Below are positions 41,204-49,327 of a stretch of DNA of 64,000 nucleotides, piece after piece. The stretch covers positions 1-64,000 of the forward strand of contig JBKEET010000002.1 in assembly GCA_047777475.1 (NCBI GenBank), given 5' to 3'. This DNA is from Sutterella sp047777475 (GTDB lineage Bacteria; Pseudomonadota; Gammaproteobacteria; Burkholderiales; Burkholderiaceae_F). The notes below the pieces were generated by a model that ran no database searches, had not been told where the DNA came from, and saw nothing but the letters and a program-made list of their open reading frames with translations. The position numbers were made by a program, and so were the translations under genes. Positions within the stretch are counted from its first letter, which is position 1; each line of letters starts with the position of its first letter.

Positions 41204-42826
41204 ATGCAGAACTGCTTTTTCTCCCGTCCCGAGCTTCGCCCCGCAGGCGAGCGCTTCTATGTCAAAACCCCGTCCGGCGAAAGCGTGCCGATGCGCCGCA
41301 TCAGGCTGACGCGCACGCCCGAGTGCTACGGCGGGGCCGCCAATCCCGACTGCTTCGTGCCCGATGTGACGGGCGCCTACGGCGAAGCGAATGCGCCCGC
41401 CGAGGTGACGCTCCCGAAGCGCCGCCGCCCGGCGCCGGGTGCCCCCACGCAGCTCGCCGCCGCTCGGCAGGGCACCGTTACGCCCGAGATGGAGTACGCC
41501 GCGGCAAGGGAGAATCTCAACTTCGAGGCGTTCGCAGCGTCGCTCGCCGCCGGCGGCAACAAGGCGCTTCAGGAGAAGCTCGCCTCCCTGGTGCGCTCCT
41601 TCACGCCCTGGACGGGCGAGAAGGTGAGGGCGCTCGTCGCGGACTGCCGGGCCGTGATACCCGCCAACGTGATGCACCCCGAGCTCGAGCCCACGGTGAT
41701 CGGCCGGGCGTTCTTGACGAAAGTGAACGCCAACATCGGCACCTCGGCAACCTCGAAGGACTGGCGCGAGGAGGGCGTCAAGCTGCAGCAGGCGCTCTCG
41801 CTCGGCGCCGACACCGTGATGGATCTCTCGACCGGAAAGAACGTCATCGAGACGCGCGAGATGATCCTGCGCGGCTCGCCCGTGCCGGTCGGCACCGTGC
41901 CGATCTACGAGACGCTCGACCGCGCCGGGGGCGATCCCCTCAAAATGAGCTTCGCGCTCTTCAAGGAGGTGATGCAGGAGCAGGCCGAAGCGGGCGTCGA
42001 CTACATGACGATCCACGCCGGGGCGCTCTTGAAGCACGTGATGCTCACGCGCAGCCGGCTCACGGGCATCGTCTCGCGCGGCGGCGGCCTGATGGCGCGC
42101 TGGATGACCGCGCGCGGCGAAGAGAACTTCCTCTACGAGCACTTCGACGAGATCCTCGACATCGCCGCGAAATACGACGTCACGCTCTCGCTCGGCGACG
42201 GACTGCGCTCCGGATCCATTTACGACGGCAACGACGAGGCGCAGTTCGCCGAACTGAAGACACTCGGCGAGCTCGCCGAACGCGCTTCCGAGAGGAACGT
42301 CCAGGTCATGATCGAAGGCCCGGGGCACATTGCGATGCCCGGCATCGCGCGCAACCAGGAGCTCGAGGAAAAGCTCTGCGCCGGGGCGCCCTTCTACACG
42401 CTCGGGCCGCTCGTCTGCGACATCGGCGCCGGCTATGACCACATCACCGCCGCCATCGGCGGCGCGATCATCGGCGCGGCGGGCACGGCGATGCTCTGCT
42501 ACGTCACCCCGAAGGAGCACCTCGGGCTGCCCGATGCGGCCGACGTGCGCGAGGGCATGGCGGCCTTCCGCCTCGCGGCGCACGCCGCCGACATCGCCAA
42601 GGGCAATGTGCCCGCGATCGTGCGCGACCATCTCATGAGCGCGGCGCGCTTCGAGTTCCGCTGGGCCGACCAGTACGCGCTCTCGATCGATCCGGCGCGG
42701 GCGCGCGCCTACCACGACGCCACGCTGCCCGGCGCGGCGGCGCAGAAAGCGCATTTCTGCAGCATGTGCGGCCCGAAGTTCTGCCCGATGAAGCTCGCCC
42801 ACGAGCTCTTCGGCGAGGGCAGGTAA
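41204..42826 (+). CDS. thiC: Phosphomethylpyrimidine synthase ThiC
   Basis: Radical-SAM enzyme that rearranges aminoimidazole ribotide to the HMP-phosphate moiety of thiamine. The start ATG 41204 lies 11 bases after AGGAG, giving 540 residues, shorter than E. coli ThiC (631) mainly in the N-terminal domain. Core blocks include NANIGTSATSKDWREEGVKL, DTVMDLSTGKNV, TIHAGAL and IEGPGHI. The C-terminal CSMCGPKFC provides the unusual Cx2Cx4C ligands of the 4Fe-4S cluster. It is controlled by the TPP riboswitch just upstream. No other thi gene is in the window. Confidence 0.98.
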   Translation: MQNCFFSRPELRPAGERFYVKTPSGESVPMRRIRLTRTPECYGGAANPDCFVPDVTGAYGEANAPAEVTLPKRRRPAPGAPTQLAAARQGTVTPEMEYAAARENLNFEAFAASLAAGGNKALQEKLASLVRSFTPWTGEKVRALVADCRAVIPANVMHPELEPTVIGRAFLTKVNANIGTSATSKDWREEGVKLQQALSLGADTVMDLSTGKNVIETREMILRGSPVPVGTVPIYETLDRAGGDPLKMSFALFKEVMQEQAEAGVDYMTIHAGALLKHVMLTRSRLTGIVSRGGGLMARWMTARGEENFLYEHFDEILDIAAKYDVTLSLGDGLRSGSIYDGNDEAQFAELKTLGELAERASERNVQVMIEGPGHIAMPGIARNQELEEKLCAGAPFYTLGPLVCDIGAGYDHITAAIGGAIIGAAGTAMLCYVTPKEHLGLPDAADVREGMAAFRLAAHAADIAKGNVPAIVRDHLMSAARFEFRWADQYALSIDPARARAYHDATLPGAAAQKAHFCSMCGPKFCPMKLAHELFGEGR

Positions 42827-42860
42827 GCCGCGGGATTTTCGAAAAGCTCCGTAAAGCAAT

Positions 42861-42893
42861 AAAGCAAAAGGCGTCCGCCGGGAGGCGGGTACC
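42861..42893 (-). terminator. Probable terminator of the FixJ-type gene
   Basis: On the minus strand an imperfect 12-bp stem, AAGG/CGCC outer and inner parts with a two-base internal mismatch, precedes TTGCTTTATT. Confidence 0.5.
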
Positions 42894-42903
42894 TTTGCTG
42901 CGC

Positions 42904-43620
42904 TCAGAGGGCTTCGTCCTGCTCCCCGCTTTCTTCGGGGAGCTCTTTGGCGCGGGTGTTTTTGCGCAGTTTCCTGAGGTGCTCCGGGACCTCGAGCGGG
43001 CTTTCGTCGAGCGAGCGGCGCGCCAGCTCGTAGAGGATGCGGATCGGCGGCTCGCTGCCGAGCCGCTTCATGATGTGCGCGCGGTGGACCTCCACCGTGC
43101 GCTGCGAGAGGAAAAGCTTCTGCGCGATCTCGCTGTTCTTGAGCCCGAGGCAGATCAGGTCGAAGATCTGCGCTTCGCGCTTCGAGAACGTCGCGAGCTT
43201 GGCGCGCATCGCCGCCTTGTGGCCGGCGAGCTCGCTTTCGGCGAGCGCTTTTTTCACCTTGGCGCTCAGCTCCTCGGGGTCGACGGGTTTCTCGAGGAAG
43301 GAGACGGCGCCGTTTTCCATCGCGGCGACGGCCATGCGCACGGTGGCGCGGCCCGAAAGCAGGATCACCTTGATGGGGCTGCCCTCGTCCCTGAGGCGCT
43401 GCTGCACTTCGAGGCCGTTCATGCCGCTCATCGTCATGTCGAGCACCAGGCAGCCGGTCTGCGACGGATCCACGTGCTCAAAGAACTCTTCGCCCGAGGC
43501 GAAGGTCTCGGCCTGCAGGCCATGCGTGGCCAGCGCAAAGCGGATGGAGTAGCGCACGTCGTCGTCATCGGCGATCCACACGCGTCCCGAAGCGTGCGGC
43601 GTGGTGTCGTTTTCAGTCAT
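42904..43620 (-). CDS. FixJ/TtrR-type response regulator, orphan
   Basis: A 238-residue two-domain regulator. The receiver has a normal acidic pocket (IADDDD), phospho-acceptor Asp61 in CLVLDMTMSGMNG, and the conserved Lys in FLEKPVD. The LuxR-type helix-turn-helix spans FSKREAQIFDLICLGLKNSEIAQKLFLSQRTVEVHRAHI-like sequence (about 144-182). A charged C-terminal extension of about 35 residues ends in EESGEQDEAL. FixJ relatives control respiration with alternative electron acceptors. No sensor kinase gene is next to it, so its partner is unknown. Confidence 0.9.
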   Translation of the reverse strand: MTENDTTPHASGRVWIADDDDVRYSIRFALATHGLQAETFASGEEFFEHVDPSQTGCLVLDMTMSGMNGLEVQQRLRDEGSPIKVILLSGRATVRMAVAAMENGAVSFLEKPVDPEELSAKVKKALAESELAGHKAAMRAKLATFSKREAQIFDLICLGLKNSEIAQKLFLSQRTVEVHRAHIMKRLGSEPPIRILYELARRSLDESPLEVPEHLRKLRKNTRAKELPEESGEQDEAL

Positions 43621-43773
43621 AAGCTGGTTCTGCCTCGTGCGGCGCCGGACGCCGCCTTTTTGTGCAAAAGATAAGTACTAATACTAGCAAAAAGGGCGAT
43701 GCGGGGCGTGCGGGGACGGTGACTTAAAATGGATTCGGAAACGCCTCTTTTCTTTGGAGTTCTCAGAGTTCCG

Positions 43774-44820
43774 ATGGCCGCTCAGAATACGCACGAACCG
43801 CTTTACGACGACCGCCCCTCGGAGCGGTCGCGCGCCGAGACCATGGCCGCGGGCGCAGAGCTCCGCGGCCTCGCCGCCCGCCGCCCGAAGAGCCTCTTCA
43901 TGGGCTGCTTCGGCTGGAAGGAGCCTGCCTGGCGCGGGCTTATCTATACGAAGACGAGCGGCGAGCAGTCGATTTTTTCCGAGGAAGGGCTGGCCGCCTA
44001 TGCGGCGCATCCGCTCGTCAACTGCCTCTCGCTCGAGCGCGGCTACTACCGTCCGTACCGAGCGCGGGAGCTCTCGGCGCTCGCGGCCTGCGTGCCCGAG
44101 CACTTCCGCTTCCTCGTGCGTGCGCCGCAGACCGTCACCGACGTGATGCTCCGCGACCGCTGGGGCAATGCGAAAGGCCCGAACCCCGACTATCTCAATC
44201 CCGACGAAGCGGCGCGCTTCATATCGGAGACGGCCCGTGGGCTCGGGGAAAAGTGCGGCGCGGTGGTTTTCGAAATGGCGCCGCCGCCCAAGGGGGCGAT
44301 AAGGAGCACCGGCGATGCGGTGCGCCTCACCGAGCACATTGCGCGCTTTGCCGCCGAAGTGCAGGAAAGGAATCTCGCGGGCCTCACGCTCGCGGTGGAG
44401 CTGAGGAGCACCAGGCTCCTCACCCCGCGGCTGCTCTCGGGGCTTAAGGACGCCGGCGTGCGCTATTCGGTGGGGCTCCACATGCTGATGCCGGGCATCC
44501 TCCGACAGACGAGCGCCTTAAAGCGCTACGAAGGCGTGCCCGACGATGTTGCGGACTGGGCGCTCAGCGCGCCCCTGATCATCCGCTGGAGCCGCTCGGC
44601 GGCTCTCAGCCACGTCAATTTCCGCGCGGGCGAAAGGCTTTGGGCGAGCGATCCGCTCACCCGCTCGGGCATCGTGTCGCTGCTGCTGCGCGCCGCCGCG
44701 GGCGGGCAGGAAGCCTACCTCGCGGTGTCGGACCGCGCCGAAGGCTCGGCCCCGCGCACGCTGCTTTCGATTCTCTCGGAATATGCCGAAAGCGCGGCCG
44801 CGGCAAGGCGCGGGGCCTGA
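43774..44820 (+). CDS. DUF72 (YecE-like) protein
   Basis: A 348-residue protein of the DUF72 family, a TIM-barrel-like fold of unknown activity. An in-frame ATG exists at 43729, but the 15 codons between have low third-position GC, unlike the rest of the gene, so I place the start at 43774 (MAAQNTHEP). Family features are MGCFGWKEPAWRGLIY near the start, FLVRAPQTVTDVML, and a conserved segment with VVFEMAPPP. The N-terminal 40 residues form a charged extension beyond the usual YecE length (about 270). It stands alone. Confidence 0.82.
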   Translation: MAAQNTHEPLYDDRPSERSRAETMAAGAELRGLAARRPKSLFMGCFGWKEPAWRGLIYTKTSGEQSIFSEEGLAAYAAHPLVNCLSLERGYYRPYRARELSALAACVPEHFRFLVRAPQTVTDVMLRDRWGNAKGPNPDYLNPDEAARFISETARGLGEKCGAVVFEMAPPPKGAIRSTGDAVRLTEHIARFAAEVQERNLAGLTLAVELRSTRLLTPRLLSGLKDAGVRYSVGLHMLMPGILRQTSALKRYEGVPDDVADWALSAPLIIRWSRSAALSHVNFRAGERLWASDPLTRSGIVSLLLRAAAGGQEAYLAVSDRAEGSAPRTLLSILSEYAESAAAARRGA

Positions 44821-44829
44821 TGGCGAGGC

Positions 44830-45387
44830 TTACCAGCGCGTGAGCGGCAGCGCCTCGTCGTTGCCCATGCCGATGTCGCTGTAGTCGATCGGCGTGTCGG
44901 GCGTGCCGGCGAGCACGAAGGCGAGCAGCTTCTCATTGGCCGGATCGTAAAGCCCGTCGGGCGAGGCGAAATCCTTGGCGGAAACGGTCTTGGCGACGAA
45001 GCCCTGCGCATGGAGCGCGGCAAGGAAGTTCATGAGTGCGGCGCCGACGGTGATGAGGCGCTCGGCTTCGGCGCGCTCGGAAAGGTCCGCGGAGCGGCCC
45101 GTTTCGATCAGCGCCATGCACAGCGGCGATTTCGCGGCCTTGGAGCGGGCCTTGGCGCGGGCGGCATCGTCCGCATCGGGCGGCAGAGCCTGCTCAAAGA
45201 GGTTGGCGAGGCGGTCGCGGTCGGCGACTTCCACCCAGCGGAACGGCAGCACGGGCCCGTGGCAGGGCACGTGGCAGGAGGCCGAGACAGCGAGGCGCAG
45301 CGCGCCCACGTCGGGGGCCGGGATGGTCTGATGCTTGGGGCCCATGGAATGGCGGGAGAAAATGAGCTTGAAGAAGGTGTCGTTCAT
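44830..45387 (-). CDS. Nitroreductase-family protein (YdjA-like)
   Basis: FMN-dependent oxidoreductase-type protein of 185 residues. The start MNDTFFKLIFSRHSMGPK at 45387 follows AGGAAG and matches the short YdjA-like members (183 residues in E. coli); the longer open frame upstream is not needed. The N-terminal IFSRHS block, the CHVPCHGPVLPFRWVEV segment and GAALMNFLAALHAQGF fit the FMN-binding fold. It ends 9 bases from the convergent DUF72 stop. The substrate is unknown. Confidence 0.85.
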   Translation of the reverse strand: MNDTFFKLIFSRHSMGPKHQTIPAPDVGALRLAVSASCHVPCHGPVLPFRWVEVADRDRLANLFEQALPPDADDAARAKARSKAAKSPLCMALIETGRSADLSERAEAERLITVGAALMNFLAALHAQGFVAKTVSAKDFASPDGLYDPANEKLLAFVLAGTPDTPIDYSDIGMGNDEALPLTRW

Positions 45388-45506
45388 AAAGCTTCCTGTT
45401 GAAAAGAAGCGGCAAGGGCGCGCCAAGGTAAGGAGCGTGCGGACGGGCCGCCTGAAATGATTCAATTTTATGTTAGCCTTGCGCTCAGTGTCAGGAGGGG
45501 GAAGCC

Positions 45507-46157
45507 TTGCAGGTGCTTTTTGATATATCGCCCGAAGTGAGTGCGTTTTCGAGCGTCTTCCCGGGCGACGAGCCGTTTTCCCTGAAGTGGCTCTCGCGCA
45601 CGGGCGAGGGCGCTTCGGCGTCCGTTTCCGTCATCAGCATGACGCCGCACGACGGCGCGCACGCCGATGCGCCGCTCCATATCGCCGAAGGCGGCGCCGA
45701 CATCGCGGGGTGCGGCCTTGCGCCCTTCTTGGGCCCCTGCTTTGTGCTCGACCTTTCGCAGGGCCGGGCCCGGGCCCTTATCGGCGCGGACGAAGTGCGT
45801 CCCGCGCTCGGCGAGAAGCGCGTTCTCGTCAAGACGCGCACGGTCGCGCCTTCGTCGTTTTCAAAAGACTTCCGCGCGCTTTCTCCCGAAGCCGCCGCGG
45901 CGCTTCGCGATGCCGGGGCGATTTTGGTCGGCATCGACACCCCGAGCATCGATCCCTTTGAAAGTACAATGCTTCCTTCGCACCGCGAAACGCTCGGCAG
46001 GGGCGTGCCGGTGCTCGAGAACCTGGTGCTCGGCGATGTGCCGGGCGGCCGCTACACTCTCGTCGCCCTGCCGCTCAGGCTGCGCGGCGCAGAAGCCTCG
46101 CCCGTGAGGGCCGTGCTCTGCGCGCCGCAGCAGGCAGAGGCCGAGAAGAAGGAGTGA
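45507..46157 (+). CDS. Cyclase-family amidohydrolase, KynB-like (kynurenine formamidase type)
   Basis: A 216-residue metal-dependent hydrolase. The TTG start is supported by AGGAGG 9 bases upstream. The metal motif HDGAHADAPLHI corresponds to the family HxGTHxDxPxH. The opening DISPEVSAFSSVFPGDEPF and the later LVGIDTPSIDP block are typical of bacterial KynB, which hydrolyses N-formylkynurenine. No kynA or kynU is adjacent, so the tryptophan-degradation role is unproven and another cyclic or formylated substrate is possible. The next gene follows after 7 bases. Confidence 0.85.
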   Translation: MQVLFDISPEVSAFSSVFPGDEPFSLKWLSRTGEGASASVSVISMTPHDGAHADAPLHIAEGGADIAGCGLAPFLGPCFVLDLSQGRARALIGADEVRPALGEKRVLVKTRTVAPSSFSKDFRALSPEAAAALRDAGAILVGIDTPSIDPFESTMLPSHRETLGRGVPVLENLVLGDVPGGRYTLVALPLRLRGAEASPVRAVLCAPQQAEAEKKE

Positions 46158-46164
46158 AAGCCCC

Positions 46165-46614
46165 ATGGGACTTGTCTATGAACAGCGCGTGCGCATCCGC
46201 TGGTCGCACTGCGACGCCGCGGGCATCGTTTACCACCCGCAGTACTTCGTGATCCTCAACAACGTGATGGAGGATTTCCTGCGCGAGTGCGCAGGCGAAA
46301 GCTACGTCCAGGAAATGAAGCACGGCACCGGGATGCCGCTCGTCGGCGTGCACTGCGACTTCTGCGCCCCGAGCCGGCTCGGCGACGAGTGCACCGTGCG
46401 CATGTGGGTCGAGCACCTCGGGCACACATCGGTGCGCTTTGCGATGACGATTGAGAGCAACGGCGAGGAGCGGCTGCGCGGCACCGAGACGGCCGTTTAC
46501 GTGAAGCTCACGGACAAGGCGATCGGAAAGCATCCGCTGCCCGATCTCATCCGCGAAAATCTCAGCCGCTACCTTGCAGACGAGGGCACGGAGCCCCTTC
46601 GCATCCGCTCCTAA
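46165..46614 (+). CDS. Hotdog-fold acyl-CoA thioesterase (4HBT family)
   Basis: A 149-residue single hotdog domain. The catalytic Asp lies in RWSHCDAAGIVYHPQYF, the counterpart of RFGDCDPAGIVYFPRYF in 4-hydroxybenzoyl-CoA thioesterases. LVGVHCDFCAPSRLGDECTVRMWVEHLG is the usual central strand region. Located 7 bases after the KynB-like gene, it probably shares its transcript. It overlaps the convergent murI by 4 bases at the 3' end. The acyl substrate is not predictable. Confidence 0.9.
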   Translation: MGLVYEQRVRIRWSHCDAAGIVYHPQYFVILNNVMEDFLRECAGESYVQEMKHGTGMPLVGVHCDFCAPSRLGDECTVRMWVEHLGHTSVRFAMTIESNGEERLRGTETAVYVKLTDKAIGKHPLPDLIRENLSRYLADEGTEPLRIRS

Positions 46615-47402
46615 ACGTCGAGGGCGCCGAGCGCGGCGTCCTTCTTCCAGAGCGTCTGCAGGATGCGCTCGCGCTCGGGCGTGGCGCCCGTGACGCAGAA
46701 CGCTTCCTTCCCTGCGGCGCGATCGCTCAGCAGGTTCGCCTCGGTGAGGCGGCGCCGCAGCTCGCGCGCCACGGCGGGAGCGGGATCGATGAGCGTCACG
46801 CCGCTGCCGGCGGCGCGGCGGATCGAGCCCGCGAGGAACGGGTAGTGCGTGCAGCCGAGCACGAGCATGTCGGCGCCTTCGGCCACGAGCGGGCGCACAT
46901 AGTGCGCGACGAGCGCATCGGTCTGCGGCGAGTCGAACTCGCCTTCCTCCACGCAGTCCATGAGGCCCGGGCACGGGCAGTCGATCACGCGCACGCGCGC
47001 GGGCACTTTCGTCTTGAGAAGGCGGTACTTCTCGCTTTTCACCGTCTTGGTGGTCGCCATCATGCCGACCACGTTGCTCTTCGTTTCGCGGGCCGCGGGC
47101 AGCAGCGCCGGCTCGATGCCGATGATCGGGAGCGTGAGCTCGGCCCTGAGGCGCGCCGCAGCCACGGCGGTGGCCGTGTTGCAGGCGAGCACGAGCGCCT
47201 TGATGCCGTTCTGCAGCAGGAAGCTCACGAGCGCGTCGACGCGCCCGTTGATGAACGCGTCGGTCCTGTCGCCCCAGGGCGCGAAGCCGCAGTCGGCGGC
47301 AAAAAGAAGGTTTTCGCCCGGCAGCTCGGCCCTGACGGCCTTCATCACAGAAAGGCCGCCGAAGCCCGAATCCAGAATGCCGATGGGACGGCTGTCCGTC
47401 AT
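46611..47402 (-). CDS. murI: Glutamate racemase
   Basis: Supplies D-glutamate for peptidoglycan. It has 263 residues. Both catalytic Cys motifs are intact: ACNTATAVA near residue 72 and LGCTHYPFLAG near 183, with the N-terminal GILDSGFGGLSV. It overlaps the upstream DMT transporter gene by 4 bases (ATGA) and ends the purE-purK-sua5-DMT-murI transcript. In the enzyme family this gene is essential, so its translation should not depend entirely on the frameshifted neighbour. Confidence 0.98.
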   Translation of the reverse strand: MTDSRPIGILDSGFGGLSVMKAVRAELPGENLLFAADCGFAPWGDRTDAFINGRVDALVSFLLQNGIKALVLACNTATAVAAARLRAELTLPIIGIEPALLPAARETKSNVVGMMATTKTVKSEKYRLLKTKVPARVRVIDCPCPGLMDCVEEGEFDSPQTDALVAHYVRPLVAEGADMLVLGCTHYPFLAGSIRRAAGSGVTLIDPAPAVARELRRRLTEANLLSDRAAGKEAFCVTGATPERERILQTLWKKDAALGALDV

Positions 47403-48306
47403 AGCGCTTGCTCCTTTTTCCTAAATTTGATTTCGCCGGCGAGGATGCCCGCCACGATGAGCGCGCCGCCCGCCAGGCCCATGACGCCGAGCCGCTCGCC
47501 CGCGAGCGCGCCGATCACGGCGGCGAAGACGCTTTCCATGGCGAAGATCACGGCGGCCTGGGCCGGCGGCACGTAGCGCTGCGCCCAGGAGAGGATCACC
47601 TGCACGAGCGCGACGATCACGGCGAGCCAGACGACGGCGATCCAGAACGTTGCATTGGGATGCGTGTCGGCAAGCGGTACGCCGATCAGATCGAGCAGGG
47701 GAAGGGCCGCGGCGCTCAGCACCGTGACGCTCACGAGCTGCGCAAAGGCGAGCTCCCGCGGCTCGGTCTTGGGCGCGTAGGCGCCGACCACAATGATTTC
47801 GGCGGCCGACAGGAAGGCCGAGAACACCGTGATCCAGGTGCCCCAGCCCGCGTCCATGTCCATGTTCGCCGGATCCGCGATGAGAATGAGGCCCGCGAAG
47901 GCGAGCGCCACGCCGAGGAAAGCCGCCTTGGAAGGCGGCTTGCCGTAGACGACCCAGACGAAAAACGGCGTGAGCGGCACGTAGAGCGCGGTGAGGAAGC
48001 CTACCTTTGAGCTTGGCAGCGTGATGAGGCCCGCCGCGTTGGTGGCGTAGCCGAGGAAGATGATGACGCCGCAGACGGCGCCCGCTTTCCAGGTGGAGCG
48101 CGGGATCGAGAAAACGCGCCGCCCGAGCATGAGCCCGACGAGCACGGCGCCGATCGCAAAGCGCGCCATCACCACGGTGACGGGTTCGAGACCGCAATCG
48201 CCTGCGAGGTGCTGTAAAAGGACGACCCCCAGAAAAACGTCGCGAGCAGCAGCGCAAAGACCGGCAGCCGCTGCGTGTGGCGGTCGAGGAATTCGGAGAA
48301 CTTCAA
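47399..48306 (-). pseudogene. DMT (EamA) transporter interrupted by a single-base frameshift
   Basis: The gene starts at TTG 48306, preceded by GCAGGAG, and reads LKFSEFLDRHTQRLPVFALL then LATFFWGSSFYSTSQ before the frame ends at TGA near 48170. The remaining protein, about 258 residues with nine more membrane helices (from VMARFAIGAVLVG to KFRKKEQAL), is in another frame. Adding one base near 48180-48184, in AACCCGTCACC, restores an uninterrupted EamA-type drug/metabolite transporter of about 302 residues. The rest is undamaged, so the change is recent, programmed, or a sequence error. It lies between sua5 (14 bases away) and murI (4-base overlap). Confidence 0.8.
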
Positions 48307-48320
48307 AGGGTTCTCCTGCT

Positions 48321-49316
48321 TTAAGCCGCGGCGCGGCCGAGCCGGTCGTTGACGGCGGCCCAGTCGGGCGTCTGCGGCGGCAGCTCGATCAGGATGCGGT
48401 CGGCCTTCGCGGCGTCGAGCTCGTGGAGGTTTTCGTAAAGCGAGGCGCCGTACTCGTGAAGCGCCTTGGGCGAGACGAGCGTGAAGACGGGACGGACGGG
48501 GAGCGCGGCGAGCACGGCCTCGGAGGCCATGACCGCAAGGCGCAGTCCGGAAAGCTCCGCGGCGCGCGCGGCAAAGCGCGCTGCGGGCACGAGTTCGAGC
48601 TTGGTCTTCGGCGCGTAGTGGCTCTTCAGGCGCCCCGAGGCGCGCGGGGCGTCGCTGCCCGCGTCGGGCACGGGCATGCCGAGCGTCTTTTCGAGCATGG
48701 CGCGCGAGACGACGCCGTGGCGCAGGATCGAGGGACGGCCCTGCGAGAGGTTGATCATCGTCGACTCGATGCCGAATTCGCACGGGCCGCCGTCGAGGAT
48801 CATGTCGAGCTTCCCCTCGGGCTTCACGCCGAGGTCGGCGGCGACGTGAGCGGCCGTCGACGGGCTGATGCGCCCGAAGGTGTTGGCCGAAGGCGCCGTG
48901 AGGCCGCGGAACCCAGGGCCCGAGAAGCGCTCGAGGAGCGCGTGCGCCCAGGGGTGCGAGGGGCACCGCAGCGCCACCGTGTCCTGCCCGCCCGTGACCC
49001 AGAGGCCGCAGCGGGGCTTTTTCTTGAGCACCAGCGTGAGCGGTCCCGGCCAGTAGGTCTTCGCGAGGAGCCACGCCTCGGGCGGCACATCCTCGGCCCA
49101 ATGCTCGATCGACTCGATGCCCGGGACGTGCACGATGAGCGGATGGTTCGAGGGACGCCCCTTGACGGCGTAGGTGGCCATCACGGCCGCCTCGTTGTCG
49201 GCGTCGGCCGCAAGGCCGTAAACGGTTTCGGTGGGAATGGCCACGAGCCCGCCGCGCTCGAGGATTTCGGCGGCGCGCTCGATTTCGGCCATGTTGACGG
49301 GAGGAACAGCGGACAT
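48321..49316 (-). CDS. Threonylcarbamoyl-AMP synthase (Sua5 long form)
   Basis: Makes threonylcarbamoyl-AMP from threonine, bicarbonate and ATP for the t6A modification of tRNAs reading ANN codons. The start MSAVPPVNMAEIERAAEIL at 49316 gives 331 residues; the frame is open far upstream, but that part is a shadow of purK. The YrdC domain (10-215) has GLVAIPTETVYGLAADA, KGRPSNHPLIVHV and SANTFGRISPS. The C-terminal Sua5 domain (about 220-331) distinguishes it from short TsaC. tsaE is also in the window. It is 11 bases downstream of purK. Confidence 0.95.
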   Translation of the reverse strand: MSAVPPVNMAEIERAAEILERGGLVAIPTETVYGLAADADNEAAVMATYAVKGRPSNHPLIVHVPGIESIEHWAEDVPPEAWLLAKTYWPGPLTLVLKKKPRCGLWVTGGQDTVALRCPSHPWAHALLERFSGPGFRGLTAPSANTFGRISPSTAAHVAADLGVKPEGKLDMILDGGPCEFGIESTMINLSQGRPSILRHGVVSRAMLEKTLGMPVPDAGSDAPRASGRLKSHYAPKTKLELVPAARFAARAAELSGLRLAVMASEAVLAALPVRPVFTLVSPKALHEYGASLYENLHELDAAKADRILIELPPQTPDWAAVNDRLGRAAA

Positions 49317-49327
49317 GGTGTGCCTGG

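Noticed and set aside
43729..43773. Earlier ATG for the DUF72 protein
   Set aside because: The 15 extra codons have low third-position GC unlike the gene, so they look untranslated.
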